A stretch of DNA of 64,000 nt from Amorphophallus konjac (Eukaryota > Streptophyta > Magnoliopsida > Alismatales > Araceae): positions 124,001-188,000 of the forward strand of contig JAHNEJ010001038.1 in assembly GCA_022559845.1 (NCBI GenBank). The letters are read 5' to 3'. The position numbers and the translations under genes are program-made. This document shows positions 1-11,377 of the stretch, one piece after another. How positions within the stretch are numbered: position 1 is the stretch's first letter; each line of letters opens with the position of its first letter. A model generated the notes under the pieces. The model had not been told where the DNA came from. It saw nothing but the letters and a program-made list of their open reading frames with translations, and made no database searches.

Positions 1-207
1 ATAGGAGTTATACACTTGTATATCATGCATGCATATTCTTAGCCCTAACCAAGTTAAAAAGGAACCTTCTTGTCAATTCACAGAAAACCCATGCATATTG
101 TTAGCTTAACCTTCGTTCTATCATGTGGAAGTTTATATATGATTTCCAGACATGATGTGAGTTAAAACTTTAGAATCTTCTTGTTCTAATTACTGTCAAC
201 AGTGCTC

Positions 208-388
208 TGACGGATTACACTTAGACCGTCACATGACTATAACGGTCTTACGATAAGTCGCCACATGCTCTGTAACACTTAAGTTTCTCTGTAACCTCTG
301 ACGGACCAGAAGTGAAGCGTTACAATACTCTGACGGTCTCACGATAAACCGTCACAGCACGGTGACGCCCCTTTGCTAGACCGTCAGA
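208..388. repeat. Array of six 26-bp imperfect palindromes, ~32-bp period (5' LTR of A)
   Basis: Units start at 208, 240, 271, 299, 331 and 363, giving intervals of 32, 31, 28, 32 and 32. Each is 26 bases long. The typical form starts TGACGG and ends ACCGTCACA, so the two halves can pair; the unit at 331-356 is the best example. The third unit (271-296) is strongly degraded. The same array is present in the 3' LTR from 8235 and, in reverse orientation, in both LTRs of element B. Confidence 0.85.
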
Positions 389-917
389 ATACTGTGTTCT
401 GTCAACCCGAGACAGAGTTAAAAATAGCCAAATTTATTTATGAATAAGCCTAGTTAATTAAGTTTTGACATGTTTTCATAAACCTGGAGTTTATTTATTG
501 ATTCATGACAGGAATTGCGTGTTCAAGCACTTTGAGTTATTTTAAAATATATGTTAATTTCATTGGCTAAACTCTATAGTTTTTTATTTAAATTATGACT
601 TTACATGTTGTAATGACGGAGTTTTATCATGGATTCACATGGTTACACATTATTCTATATTTAGAGTCAATTCTTTAAGTACATGGCACATATTCCGGTA
701 TGTTGCCCACTAGTTATACTTATTGCACTATAGGAATACATTCTTGAACATGAGGACCTCTCTATTGGATATTCCTTCTAATGGATTAGGAAATCTTGTT
801 TCAAGGCCTCCGTAAGTCTCCGCGAGCCTGGGATTCCCACTAGGACGCCGAATTGGTTGTACCATTGAAGCCCTTGTCTAGAAAAGCACGAAACCGAAGT
901 TTTAAGTCTGGTTAACG

Positions 918-1073
918 TAACGGACCTGCACTAAACCGTAAGCCTTACCTAACGGACTGGTGAACGACCGTCACATTCACTGAGTCCAATTATTGTTTCT
1001 AGATTCAGACTGTTCTAATAGTCCAGTTCTCGACCTTTACGTTCATGTAACGGCCCAATAGTAGACCGTCACA
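918..1073. repeat. Second palindrome cluster of the 5' LTR of A
   Basis: 26-base units start at 918, 950, 1016 and 1048. The intervals are 32, 66 (about two periods, one slot lost) and 32. The units at 950 and 1048 begin TAACGG and end ACCGTCACA. The same set is repeated in the 3' LTR around 8960-9110. Confidence 0.8.
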
Positions 1074-2244
1074 GTCATAAATTCTTTAACCCGAGGTTTG
1101 ACGAAAAAGGGTTGATATCCTAAATATATTATTGATGGTCTAGGACTTGTCATATTGTTTAAGATACTTAACTTAAGTTATGAATGATAATGAATGTACC
1201 GTTATGCTGTCAAATTAGTTCCATGAGCATAACATCATCTTAAATCATTCTTGATCTCTCATGTTCTAATTTGAAGCGTTCATTTATTGATTATTGTTAT
1301 CATGAACTTATTTAAACTTATTACATTCTTGGCCATATTTTAATGCTTGGAACGTGGAAATAGCTTGATTTATATTTGAAGATGCGATCGAGCACTGATT
1401 GTGTTCAAGGGCTCTATGCTAGTCCCCTCGATTGATTGTCAGAAACATACTATTATAAACAATGAGATATGATGCTACAGGCATCGCATTACGCTGGGAG
1501 TATTTTTTCTATAAATGAGTGAAATCCACGGAAAACTACTACGACATGACTTTCTTACTTGTTACATGATATTCTACAGAAGTTCACCAAATACTTGCTC
1601 ATAAGTAAAAGATGTTTGGATGTTGACTACGTGGTATTGCTAGTACATTCTCGTTACATTTTTGTTCATGAAAGGCCATGCTACATTCTTGTTCATGCTT
1701 GTTACATTCTTGCTAGTTCATACTTGCTCATTCTATCTTACATGATCATCTTGTTACTTTGGTTTAATCACATGACTTTATCTTATTTTCTCTAGAACTA
1801 AAATGTTAATTACTTTAATAGTGCCTTCATGTTGATGCGAAGATACCTACTGGGCAAGTGTGCCCATTATCTATTTTTTAATCTTTTCATGAGATGGAAG
1901 TGAGTCGGGATCGGATTCAGAATATTCAAATAGCGGGTCCGAGAGTGAATGAAGAATGAGTGAAGAATTAGGAAGTCTACATTGCTTAGATTAAGTCTAT
2001 GTAATTTTCTTATTTCTTGAGTCTAGTATGATGAAGAAAGTGGAATTAGTGATTGTATTTGAATATTTGATTGATAATGAAATGAAAGTTGAAGGTTGAG
2101 TAAATATTGTGCAATTGTATTCTTATGTGTGATTGTCTTGCGCTCTGATCGTTCTTGCTTGCAAGAGGCTTACCATGCCGACTGTTCGCGTTCCTCGAGC
2201 TAGTCTTCCGCTGTAATAAAAGGCTCAGGACGTGACAGTTAAGT

Positions 2245-2256
2245 TGGTATCAGAGC
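2245..2256 (+). other. Primer-binding site, initiator tRNA-Met type (element A)
   Basis: TGGTATCAGAGC begins 8 bases after the end of the 5' LTR. This is the sequence complementary to the 3' end of plant initiator tRNA-Met, used to prime minus-strand DNA synthesis in most plant gypsy elements. It is fully conserved despite the decay of the coding region. Confidence 0.95.
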
Positions 2257-2470
2257 CTAAGTCTGAAGACTTAGGGAGAAGAATCATGTCATAAGATAAG
2301 TCCAAGGATTAAGGACCCCTACCTATGAACTAAGGAAGAAATTTTCATACCCATGTGAGAATTGGGTAGAGCCCGGGATAAGATAGTTAATTAGCTTTAA
2401 GATTAATTTTCTTTCAATTCCACGGGAAATAACAAGTAGTTATATTTCTCTTAGGTATCTCATTTTTACA

Positions 2471-5400
2471 ATGGCACATTGAGTAGATTGGGGTGGCATG
2501 CAACAAACGGTTGCCGGCCTTACGCAGGCATTACAAACTATGGCCCAGGCAAGCGCAGGGGCTAGGGCTGGCGACTTACATCGTAATTTCCAGAGTTTAA
2601 ACCCTCCACGTTTCTATGGTTCTTCTAATTCGGATGAAGCAGAGAACTGGATTGACGAGATGAACCGTATATTTGACGTCATCCAATGCACCGATCAAGA
2701 GAAGGTGCGTCTTGTAACTTTCCAACTCAACAAGGATGCCCGTATATGGTGGAAGTCGATTCCGGCACCTCCGGCCGATGCGCCTCATACATGGGATGGT
2801 TTTCTCACTTTGTTCCATGCTAAGTATTTTTCTGAACATGTGAAAGAAAGAAATGCTATGGAGTTCGCCTCTCTTCGACAAGGAATGATGATAGTTGCGG
2901 AATATGAACTTCAATTCTCTAGACTAGCACCTTATGCACCGCATTTAATCAGTACTAATCTATTGAAGGCTAATTGATTTATGGACGGGTTACAACCCCG
3001 TTTCATTCAGCAGCTCGGGACCCAAAATATCCGCACCTATGCAGAGATGGTTCAGCGTGCGTATTTGTGTGAAAGGACCTTAGAGAAGGTCGAGAAATTG
3101 AAAGGAAAGGGAGAGGAGTCCAGCCGAAGATCTGATCGGCGGTATAAGAAGGAGAAATTCAGTATCACGGAGCCCTACAAAAGTCGTGATAGCAAGAAAA
3201 GACCCAAGAGCGGGAACGGCGGAAGTTCCCAGAAGCACAAGAAAGCCAAAGAGGAGACAGAGCAAGTTGCCACGACTTGCACATTTTCTGAGAAGTTCGG
3301 CCATTCGGCTGAAGAATGTTGGAAGCGCCTTGGTGCGTGTCTACGCTGTGGAAGTAGGGAGCATCGCATGCCGGCTTGCCCCCTTATGAAGGACCAGTCA
3401 TCTGGTGGTGGACGCAGGAGGCAGGCTCGCCTCAATGCTGTTCTAGAAGAAGAGGAAACACCCAAGGATGGTGGACTTATGGAAGGTACTCTTCAAATTT
3501 GTTCCCGTCCTGCATTTATGTTATTTGATATTGGTGCCTCTTATTCTTTTATCTCCACTACTTTTACAAAAACCTTACCAATGATATCAGTTCCCTTACC
3601 TTCCGATCTTGCTATTACTACACCCTTAGGTTCTGGAACCAAGCTTACCGAGTATTATCATGATAGTAAGGTAATAGTAGAAGGTCACAATCTCCCCACA
3701 AATCTAGTATGCCTTGACATGAAAGGTTATGATGCCATTTTAGGGGTAGATTGGCTCATAGATCATGATGCTGATATTAACTGCCGAAATAGGATTATAT
3801 CCTTTCGAAAGCCCGGTCTTCCAAGACTTTCTTTCCTTGTCATCAAGTATAAGAAACATCCCACTATCATATCCTCTCTTCACGCTTGCAGACTTATCTC
3901 GCAAGGATGCGAAGCTTTTCTTACTTCTGTCATTATTACCGAGTCCAAGGAAATCATCCTAGCCGACATCCCTATTGTAAATGAGTTCCCAGATGTGTTT
4001 CCATCCGAATTACCCAGTTTACCACCCAAGAGGGAAGTAAACTTCACTATTGAACTCATTCCAGGAGCAACACCTGTTTCTATAGCCCCTTACAGGATGT
4101 CTCCCACGGAACTTAAAGAACTAAAGAGGCAGTTGCAGGAACTATTAGACAATGGTTTCATAAGACCTAGCACATCCCCCTGGGGTGCGCCAGTTCTTTT
4201 TGTCGAGAAGAAGGATGACTCTCTGAGGCTGTGTATAGACTACCGGTGACCGAATCAACTTACAATCAAGAACAAGTATCCGTTGCCGCGTATTGATGAG
4301 CTCTTCGATCAACTTTCATAAGCAGACTATTTTTCCAAGATAGACCTCAGGTCAGGTTATTATCAGCTTAAAATTAAAGAGGAAGACATTTATAAATCGA
4401 CTTTTTGAAGTCGTTATGGTCACTATGAATTCGTGGTAATGTCGTTTGGGTTAACAAATGCCCAAGCCGCATTTATGCAACTTATGAACAGTGTTTTCCA
4501 GCCATATCTGGACCAGTTCATCGTTGTCTTCATTGATGACATCCTGATATATTCCAAGACAAAAGAGGAACATGAAGAACATCTGAGGATAGCTTTGTAA
4601 ACACTTAGAGAACATAAGCTCTATGCCAAGCTTAACAAGTGTGAATTCTGGCTCAAGGAAGTTTCATTCCTAGACCATATTATTTCAAAAGAAGGTATCG
4701 ATGTGGATCCTTCTAAAGTAGAAGATGTCAGAAATTGGAGCCGGCCAACGATTGTATCAGAAGTACGAAGTTTTCTGGGCCTAGCTGGTTATTATAGGAG
4801 GTTCATTAAGGACTTCTCCAAAATTGCAGTTCCTTTAACTAGACTCACAAGAAAAGAAAATCATTTTGTCTGGTCAAAGGAATGTGAAAAGAGTTTTCAA
4901 AATATTAAGAATCATCTTACTACAACTCCTATTCTATCACTACCGGTGGAAGGTGGTGGATTCGAAGTATATACGGATGCGTCTGGCAAATACTTAGGAT
5001 GCGTCCTCATGCAGAATGGAAAAGTAATATGTTATTCTTCAAGACAATTGAAACGTCACGAGAAAAATTATCATGTTCATGATTTGGAATTGGCTGCTGT
5101 TATTTTCACCTTAAAAATTTGGCCTCATTATCTCTATAGAGAGAAATTCACAGTCTACTCGGACCACAAAAGCTTGAAATATTTATTCTCTCAAAAGGAG
5201 TTAAATATGAGGCAGAGGAGATGGTTAGAATATCTCAAAGACTTCGATTTTGTATTTCAATATCATCCTGGCAAGGCTAATGCCGTAGCAGATGCACTCA
5301 ACAGAAAATCAATGAGAATGCTATCAAGTCTTATGATTAGTATGACTAATCTTATTCCTCAATTTGCTCAGTTGAACATAGATATTGACATGGAGGAAGA

Positions 5401-6913
5401 GGATTATTTTATAGCTAATATCCAAGCTCAACCTACATTAATAAAGGATCTGGTCAGGTTACAAAATGATGATCCTATATTACTGGAGATTAAAGACAAC
5501 ATTGAATAAAGGCCGGATTTCTCTATTTCCAATGACGGAAGATTGTTATTTAAGGGCCGAGTGTGTGTACCAGATCATGAGGATACAAAGAAATTAATCC
5601 TAGAAGAAGCACATAAGTCTAAGTACACCATTCACCCTGGTAGTACCAAAATGTATCAAGATCTCAAGAGAAGTTTCTAGTGGCCCAATATGAAGAGAGA
5701 AATAGCTGATTTCGTGTCCCGCTGTCTCACTTGTCAACAAGTAAAGGTAGAACATTTTAGACCCGTAGGTAAACTACATCCCTTAGATATTCCAGCATGG
5801 AAATGGGAGAGTATATGGATGGACTTCATTATGGGTTTACCAAAGACAAGAGGTGGACACGACGGTATATGGGTAATCATAAATCGATTGACAAAGTCTG
5901 CACACTTTCTACCAATCAAAATTTAATGGTCTGTGGACATTCTAGCAGCCTTATACATGAAGGAAATTGTCAAGCTACATGGTGTCCATGTCACTATCAT
6001 ATCTGATAGAGATCCTCGATTCACATCACAATTCTGGAAGGGTCTACAACATTCTCTATGAACTAGATTGAATTTTAGCATGGCCTTCCATCCACAAACT
6101 GATGGTCAGACTGAAAGAACAAATCAAGTGGTGGAAGATATGCTCAGGGTTTGTACCATTGATTTTGGAGGAAGTTGGCATGATCACTTACCTCTGGTAG
6201 AATTTACATACAACAACAGTTATCAGGCCAGCATACAGATGGCACCCTTCGAAACCTTATATGGGAAAAGTTGTAGATCACCAATATGTTGGAACGAAAT
6301 AGGGGAAAGGCAATTTCTTGGCCCCGACATTATCAGGGATTCTTCAGAGAAAATTAAGCTCATTCGAGAAAGACTGCAGATGGCACAAGATAGGCAAAAG
6401 TCTTACGCTGATAATTGAAGGCGCGACTTGGAGTTTCAAGTAGGAGATCATGTGTATCTGAAGGTTTCTCCCGGTCGTGGTATTCGAAGATTTGGCATCA
6501 AAGGCAAGCTAACTCCCAGGTTCATTGGCCCATTTGAAATTCTCGAAAGGGTTGGTGAAGTGGCTTATAGAGTGGCTTTACCTCCACAATTAGCAGGAGT
6601 TCATGACGTATTTCACGTCTCTATGCTGAAAAAGTATGTATATGATCCTTACCATGTTATCACTTATGATAATTTGGAGATTCAGAAGGATATGACGTAC
6701 GAGCAAATGCCAATAAAGATTCTGGATCGGGAAGTGCGTCAACTAAAGAATAAAGCTATTCCTATGGTCAAAATTCAATGGAAGAAATCATGGACGACCA
6801 AAGCAACTTGGGAAACAGAAGAAGCCATGCAGAAAAGATTCCTGGAATTATTCAACTGTAAGTACAGTCTCCACAATCCATATATATTAAATTTGGGGAC
6901 CAAATACTTCTAA
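2471..6913 (+). pseudogene. Gag-pol polyprotein of element A, 11 in-frame stops
   Basis: One frame runs from the ATG at 2471 to the TAA at 6911-6913, about 1,480 codons. Stops lie at 2480, 2975, 4247, 4319, 4406, 4598, 5507, 5678, 5924, 6059 and 6416 (first base). In order it shows: gag with the AENWIDEMNRIFDV stretch; a zinc knuckle CLRCGSREHRMPAC near 3337-3378; a protease with LFDIGAS where DTGA/DSGA is usual; an RT with FIDD at 4529-4540; RNase H with TDASG, LELAAV, YSDHK and a final ADALNRK; an integrase with the HHCC finger, DFIMGLPK and HPQTDGQTERTN; a GPF/Y motif; and a chromodomain-like tail ending near [13 protein letters not shown]. Many stops are C-to-T or G-to-A changes relative to element B, as expected for methylated, silenced DNA. 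The frame is otherwise kept, so decay was by point mutation. Confidence 0.93.
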
Positions 6914-6924
6914 GTGGGGGAGGG
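6912..6924 (+). other. Polypurine tract of element A
   Basis: AAGTGGGGGAGGG abuts the first base of the 3' LTR and is the expected primer for plus-strand DNA synthesis. It overlaps the terminal TAA of pol. Confidence 0.9.
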
Positions 6925-7249
6925 TGTAGTGCCCCAAAATTTATATAAATAATTTCTAGATTATTTATAGAATTTTCTGGAGTTTATTAGGAATTTATAA
7001 AGGCCAAAATAAATTAATAAATGAATAAATATTGGGATCATAAGGCCTAATTATGTTAAATAACTAATCCAATTTTGATGATTGGAGCCCAATCAGTTTA
7101 AGGACTAAGCCCAATAAGTTTGACACATATTCTAGAAGGTTATTTAAGTTATCCACGAAATATTGGGATAAATACACTTTAAAAAGGATAATTTAATGGA
7201 TAATTAACCAAAGAGTTTGAATCAAGGAAAATTCTACGCACAGCGACTG

Positions 7250-7307
7250 TAGCGGTCTATCGTGCGACCGCCACAGCCAGGTAACGCATCTGTCTTGGAC
7301 CGTTACA
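7250..7307. repeat. Promoter-proximal palindrome pair in the 3' LTR of A
   Basis: Two 26-base units at 7250-7275 (TAGCGGTC ... GACCGCCACA) and 7282-7307 (TAACGC ... GACCGTTACA), 32 bases apart. They lie 174-231 bases upstream of the TATA box at 7481, in U3, where LTR enhancer elements usually sit. The counterparts in element B are 14340-14397 and 22326-22383. Confidence 0.85.
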
Positions 7308-7480
7308 CCCTGTCAGTTCCGTGAAGTGAAGAACAAGCAAAAAGATGTGGTTTTTGATAGTTTATCTCCTATGGATCGAGATGGGAGGACTAGTAGACGT
7401 GTTAAGGACTCTCAGAAATCGATCTAAGCTTTAACAATGACTCTATAATCGATCTAATCCTCAAACCCTAGCTAAAACCC

Positions 7481-7488
7481 TATAAATA
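7481..7488 (+). promoter_or_regulatory. TATA box of the element A LTR
   Basis: TATAAATA, followed by AGGACC, is conserved in the LTRs of element B (14158-14165 and 22144-22151, reverse strand). Transcription would be expected to start near 7510. The start site is inferred, not seen. Confidence 0.75.
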
Positions 7489-8234
7489 GGACCCAGTTCT
7501 GAATTGGCCGACCCTTACTTTTGGCTTGTGAAGAATCAAGGTAAGGAAATAGAATTTCGGGTAAGTCTTTTGGAACTTTTTGTTTCTAATACTACGGTCT
7601 AACAATTCTCAAAATCTCATGTTAGGAGATCCAGTAACTAGGGAGATAGAGACTTCCAAAATCGCTTGTTCTGTCATAGCAACCCAGGATTCAGAGCAAG
7701 GGACCACTTAAGATCAAGGAATTAGGACGCCCAAACAAGGTAATTAGGAAAGGGTTCTTTAGAACTTTTTGTTTCCCTTAGTTTCATCTTCTTACCCTCC
7801 AAATTTCACATCTTTAGGTTAAGAGATTAGAGAGATAGGGCAACGTGAAGTTGCTGAAAAATCATAGGAGAAGAAGAACTAGGACGTGTCTTGCGGATTC
7901 AAATTAGAAGTTTAAAGCCAGTAAGAAGGTAGGTTATCTCATGAATGGCAAGAACATTATGATAGGAGTAAAAACCCTCATGTTTTTCTCGATCTCATGA
8001 TTTATATGTGGAAACATTCATGTTTAAATAGGACTTATACACTTGTATATCATGCATGCATATTTTTAGCCCTAACCAAGTTAAAAAGGAACCTTCTTGT
8101 CAATTCACAGAAAACCCATGCATATTGTTAGCTTAACCTTCGTTCTATCGTGTGGAAGTTTATATATGATTTCTAGACATGATGTGAGTTAAAATTTTAA
8201 AATCTTCTTATTCTAATTACTGTCAACAGTGCTC

Positions 8235-8415
8235 TGACGGATTACACTTAGACCGTCACATGACTATAACGGTTTTACGATAAGCCGCCACATGCTCTGT
8301 AACACTTAAGTTCCTCTGTAACCTCTGGCGGATCAGAAGTGGAGCGTTACAATACTCTAACGGTCCCATGATAAACCGTCACAGCACGGTGGCGCCCCTT
8401 TGCTAGACTGTCAGA
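8235..8415. repeat. Six-unit palindrome array, 3' LTR copy of A
   Basis: Direct counterpart of 208-388 with the same unit length and spacing. Differences between the two copies fall in stems and loops alike, for example GGTC to GGTT in the second unit. Confidence 0.8.
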
Positions 8416-10283
8416 ATACTATGTTCTGTTAACCCGAGACAGAGTTAAAAATAGCCAAATTTATTTATGAATAAGCCTAGTTAATTAAGTTTTGACATGT
8501 TTTCATAAACCTGGAGTTTATTTATTGATTCATGACAGGAATTGCGTGTTCAAGCACTTTGAGTTATTTTAAAATATATGTTAATTTCATTGGCTAAACT
8601 CTATAGTTTTGTATTTAAATCATGACTTTACATGTTGTAATGACGGAGTTTTATCATGGATTCACATGGTTACACATTATTCTATCTTTAGAGTCAATTC
8701 TTTAAGTACATGGCACATATTACGGTATGTTGCCCACTAGTTACACTTATTGCACTATAGGAACACATTCTTGAACATGATGACCTCTCTATTGGATATT
8801 CCTTCCAATAGACTAGGAAATCTTATTTCAAGGCCTCCGTAAGTCTCTGCGAGCTTGGGATTCCCACTAGGACGCCGAATTGGTTGTATCATTCAAGCCC
8901 ATTGTCTAGAAAAGCACGAAACCAAAGTTTTAAGTCTGGTTAACGTAACGGACCTGCACTAAACCGTAAGCCTTACCTAACGGACTGGTGAACGACCGTC
9001 ACATTCACTGAGTCCAATTATTGTTTCTAGATTCAGACTGTTCTAATCGTCCAGTTCTCGACTGTTACGTTCATGTAACGGCCCAATAGTAGACCGTCAC
9101 AGTCATAAATTCTTTAACCCGAGGTTTGACCAAAAAGGGTTGATATCCTAAATATATTATTGATGGTCTAGGACTTGTCATATTGTTTAAGATACTTAAC
9201 TTAAGTTATGAATGATAATAAATGTACCGTTATGCTGTCAAATTAGTTCCATGAGCATAACATCGTGTTAAATCATTCTTGATCTCTCATGTCCTAATTT
9301 GAAGTGTTCATTTATTGATTATTGTTATCATGAACTTATTTGAACTTATTACATTCTTGGCCATATTTTATTACTTGGAACGTGGAAATAGCTTGTTTTA
9401 TACTTGAAGATGCGATCGAGCACTGATTGTGTTCAAGGGCTCTATGCTAGTCCCCTCGACTGATTGTCGGAAACATACTATTATAAACCATGAGGTATGA
9501 TCCTACTGGCGTCGCATTGCGCTGGGAGTACTTTCTCTATAAATGAGTGAAATCCACGAAAAACTACTACGACATGACTTTCTTACTTGTTACATGATAT
9601 TCTACAGAAGTTCACCAAATACTTGCTCATAAGCAAAAGATGTTTGGATGTTGACTACGTGGTATTGCTAGTACATTCTCGTTACATTCTTGTTCATGAA
9701 AGCCCATGCTACATTCTTGTTCATGCTTGTTACATTCTTGCTAGTTCATACTTGCTCATTCTATCTTACATGATCATCTTGTTACTTTGGTTTAATCGCA
9801 TGATTTATCGCATTCGCGTGACTTTACCTTATTTTCTCTAGAGCTAAAATGTTAATTACTTTAATAGTGCCTTCATGTTGATGCGAAGATAGCTACTGGG
9901 CAAGTGAGCTCATTGCCTATTTTTCAATCTTTTCAAGAGATGGAAGTGAGTCGGGATCAGATTCGAAATATTTAAATAGCGGGTCCGAGAGTGAATGAAG
10001 AATGAGTGAAGAATTAGGAAGTCTACATTGCTTAGATTGAGTCTATGTAATTTTCTTATTTCTTGAGTCTAGTATGATGAAGAAAGTTGAATTAGTGATT
10101 CGATTTGAATATTTGATTGATAATGAAATGAAAGTTGAAGGTTGAGTAAATATTATGCAATTACATTTTTATGTGTGATTGTATTGCGCTCTGATCATTC
10201 TTGCTTGCAAGAGGCTTACCTTGCCGGCTATTTACGTTCCTCGAGCTAGTCTTCCAATGTAATAAAAGGCTCGGGACGTGACA

Positions 10284-10560
10284 ATGCATGCCAGGTGAGG
10301 TCTGAGCATGTGAGGCTTGGGGTCTGTGCATGCTAGGCAAGGTCTGAGCATGTTTGGTAGGGTCTGTGCACATTTGGGCGAGGTCTGTGCACATGAGATG
10401 AAGTTTGTGCACGTTTTGGGTTTAAGGCTCATGTATGTGGGATGAAGTATGTGCACATGAGGGCTGTGGGCTCAGCAAGGTTGGGATGAAGTCTGTGTAG
10501 GTTTTGGGCCTGAGTTTCATGCACGTGAGCAGGGTCTGTGCAAGCTTGGGATGAGGTCTA
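10284..10560. repeat. Degenerate minisatellite, GGTCTGTGCACATG type
   Basis: About eleven imperfect copies of a ~25-bp motif built around GGTCTGTGCA / GGTCTGAGCATG follow the 3' LTR of element A. Reading frames here on the - strand are repeat artefacts (MHRP..., QTSP...). The motif gives way to the GTGTGCCGGGCAGG motif after about 10570. Confidence 0.75.
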
Positions 10561-10569
10561 TGTGCGTCG

Positions 10570-10830
10570 GCATGGACAGGCCAAAGGGTGTGCCGGGCAG
10601 GAACGAGCCAAGGGCGTACCTGGTAAGGAGACTGAAGGGTGTGCCGGCAGGGACAAGCCATAGGTGTTCCGGGCAGGGATAAGTTAGTGTGCTGGGCAAA
10701 GGAGGCTAAGTGCGTCGGGCAAAAGTGGACTAGGGTGTGCCGGGCAGGCCAGCCAAAAGTGTGCCGGGCTAGAATGGGTTGAAGTGTGTCGGGCAGGCAA
10801 GCCAAGAGTGTGCCGAGTGTATTGGATTAG
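10570..10830. repeat. Degenerate minisatellite, GTGTGCCGGGCAGG type
   Basis: About nine imperfect copies of a 25-30-bp unit with core GTGTGCCGGGCAGG followed by a spacer resembling AAGCCAAG. The same core resumes at 22741 on the far side of element B, so element B landed inside an existing minisatellite block. Confidence 0.75.
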
Positions 10831-10963
10831 AGGTGTGATGGTTGGAAGGGCAGGTTGGTTCTAGGGTCAATGCAGCTGGGGTAAGGTCTATGCAGGTGGG
10901 GTAAGGTCTATGCAGTTGAGGCCAAGGGCAGGTCCTCTTATTCATGAGGCTCATGTGAGGAGT

Positions 10964-11090
10964 TTTCTTTTATTCATAAAATGCATACGTAGGGATTTTC
11001 TTTTATTCATGAAATGCATAAAAGGGTTCTCCTTTTTATTCATGGAATGGATGCGTGAGTTTTAATTTGGTTTTCTTTTATTCATGTAGA
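10964..11090. repeat. Four copies of a TTTTATTCATGAAATGCAT motif
   Basis: Four imperfect copies of a ~20-bp motif at irregular spacing in a T-rich stretch. From about 11090 to 11377 nothing further is recognised except a pyrimidine-rich tract. No gene is supported. Confidence 0.6.
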
Positions 11091-11377
11091 CTATGTTTGT
11101 GGTTATGTTCGGTAGTCCGTCATAAAGATGCGAGTGTTCAGTTATTCGGGATTTCCGTGGTACGTTGTTATTTTGGCGAAGCCGTTTCATTGGTGTTTTA
11201 TACTATTTATTTGTTGTTTCTTTTTGCATTATTACTTTTCTTTTATTATTATTGTTATTATGTTGATTCTGATAAAAATTTGGCAGCATCTCCCCTTGAC
11301 CCGGATGCTAGGGGGGTGTAAGGGGAACACGCCCACAAGGAGTGGCATGACCCGACAAGTCAAGGTGTGTGCACATG

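Larger units (their letters stand above)
1..2237 (+). repeat. 5' LTR of element A, partial (R/U5 side)
   Basis: It matches 8028-10283 almost base for base with scattered substitutions and ends in GACGTGACA directly before the primer-binding site. An AATAAA lies at 2215-2220, 17 bases from the LTR end. It carries two clusters of ~26-bp palindromes (208-388 and 918-1073), listed separately. The short reading frames inside it (for example 1559-1795) recur at the same place in the other LTR and are not genes. Confidence 0.93.
1..10283 (+). mobile_element. Ty3/gypsy Del/Tekay-type LTR retrotransposon, element A (5' end outside window)
   Basis: Order seen: partial LTR, tRNA-Met primer site, gag, protease, reverse transcriptase, RNase H, integrase, chromodomain-like tail, polypurine tract, full LTR. 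Position 1 aligns with about 8028 of the 3' LTR, so roughly 1.1 kb of the 5' LTR lies upstream of the window. Gag-pol is one frame broken by 11 stop codons with no net frameshift, so this copy cannot make its own proteins. The domain order and the chromodomain-like tail after the GPF/Y region fit the Tekay/Del clade of chromoviruses, which is known for long LTRs. The clade name is inferred from protein motifs only. Confidence 0.93.
6925..10283 (+). repeat. 3' LTR of element A (3,359 bp)
   Basis: It begins TGTAGTGCCCC directly after the polypurine tract and ends GACGTGACA, with TG...CA termini. A TATA box at 7481-7488 implies a U3 of only ~0.6 kb and a transcribed R/U5 part of ~2.7 kb, an unusually long leader. 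It carries three palindrome clusters, at about 7250-7307, 8235-8415 and 8960-9110. The flanking sequence after 10283 is a minisatellite. The target-site duplication cannot be tested because the left end is outside the window. Confidence 0.94.

Noticed and set aside
208..388. CRISPR-like reading of the 32-bp periodic palindromes
   Set aside because: Units are imperfect and the spacers are only ~5-6 bases. They sit in plant LTRs with no cas genes.
1559..1795. 78-aa frame in the LTR, repeated at 9587-9841
   Set aside because: Present only as LTR sequence and not in the main gag-pol frame. The other family copy (12017-12199) has a different frame there.
10161..10954. Chain of - strand frames with repeated MHRP/HTLQ-like segments
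   Set aside because: Translation of minisatellite repeats; no start context or conserved domain.
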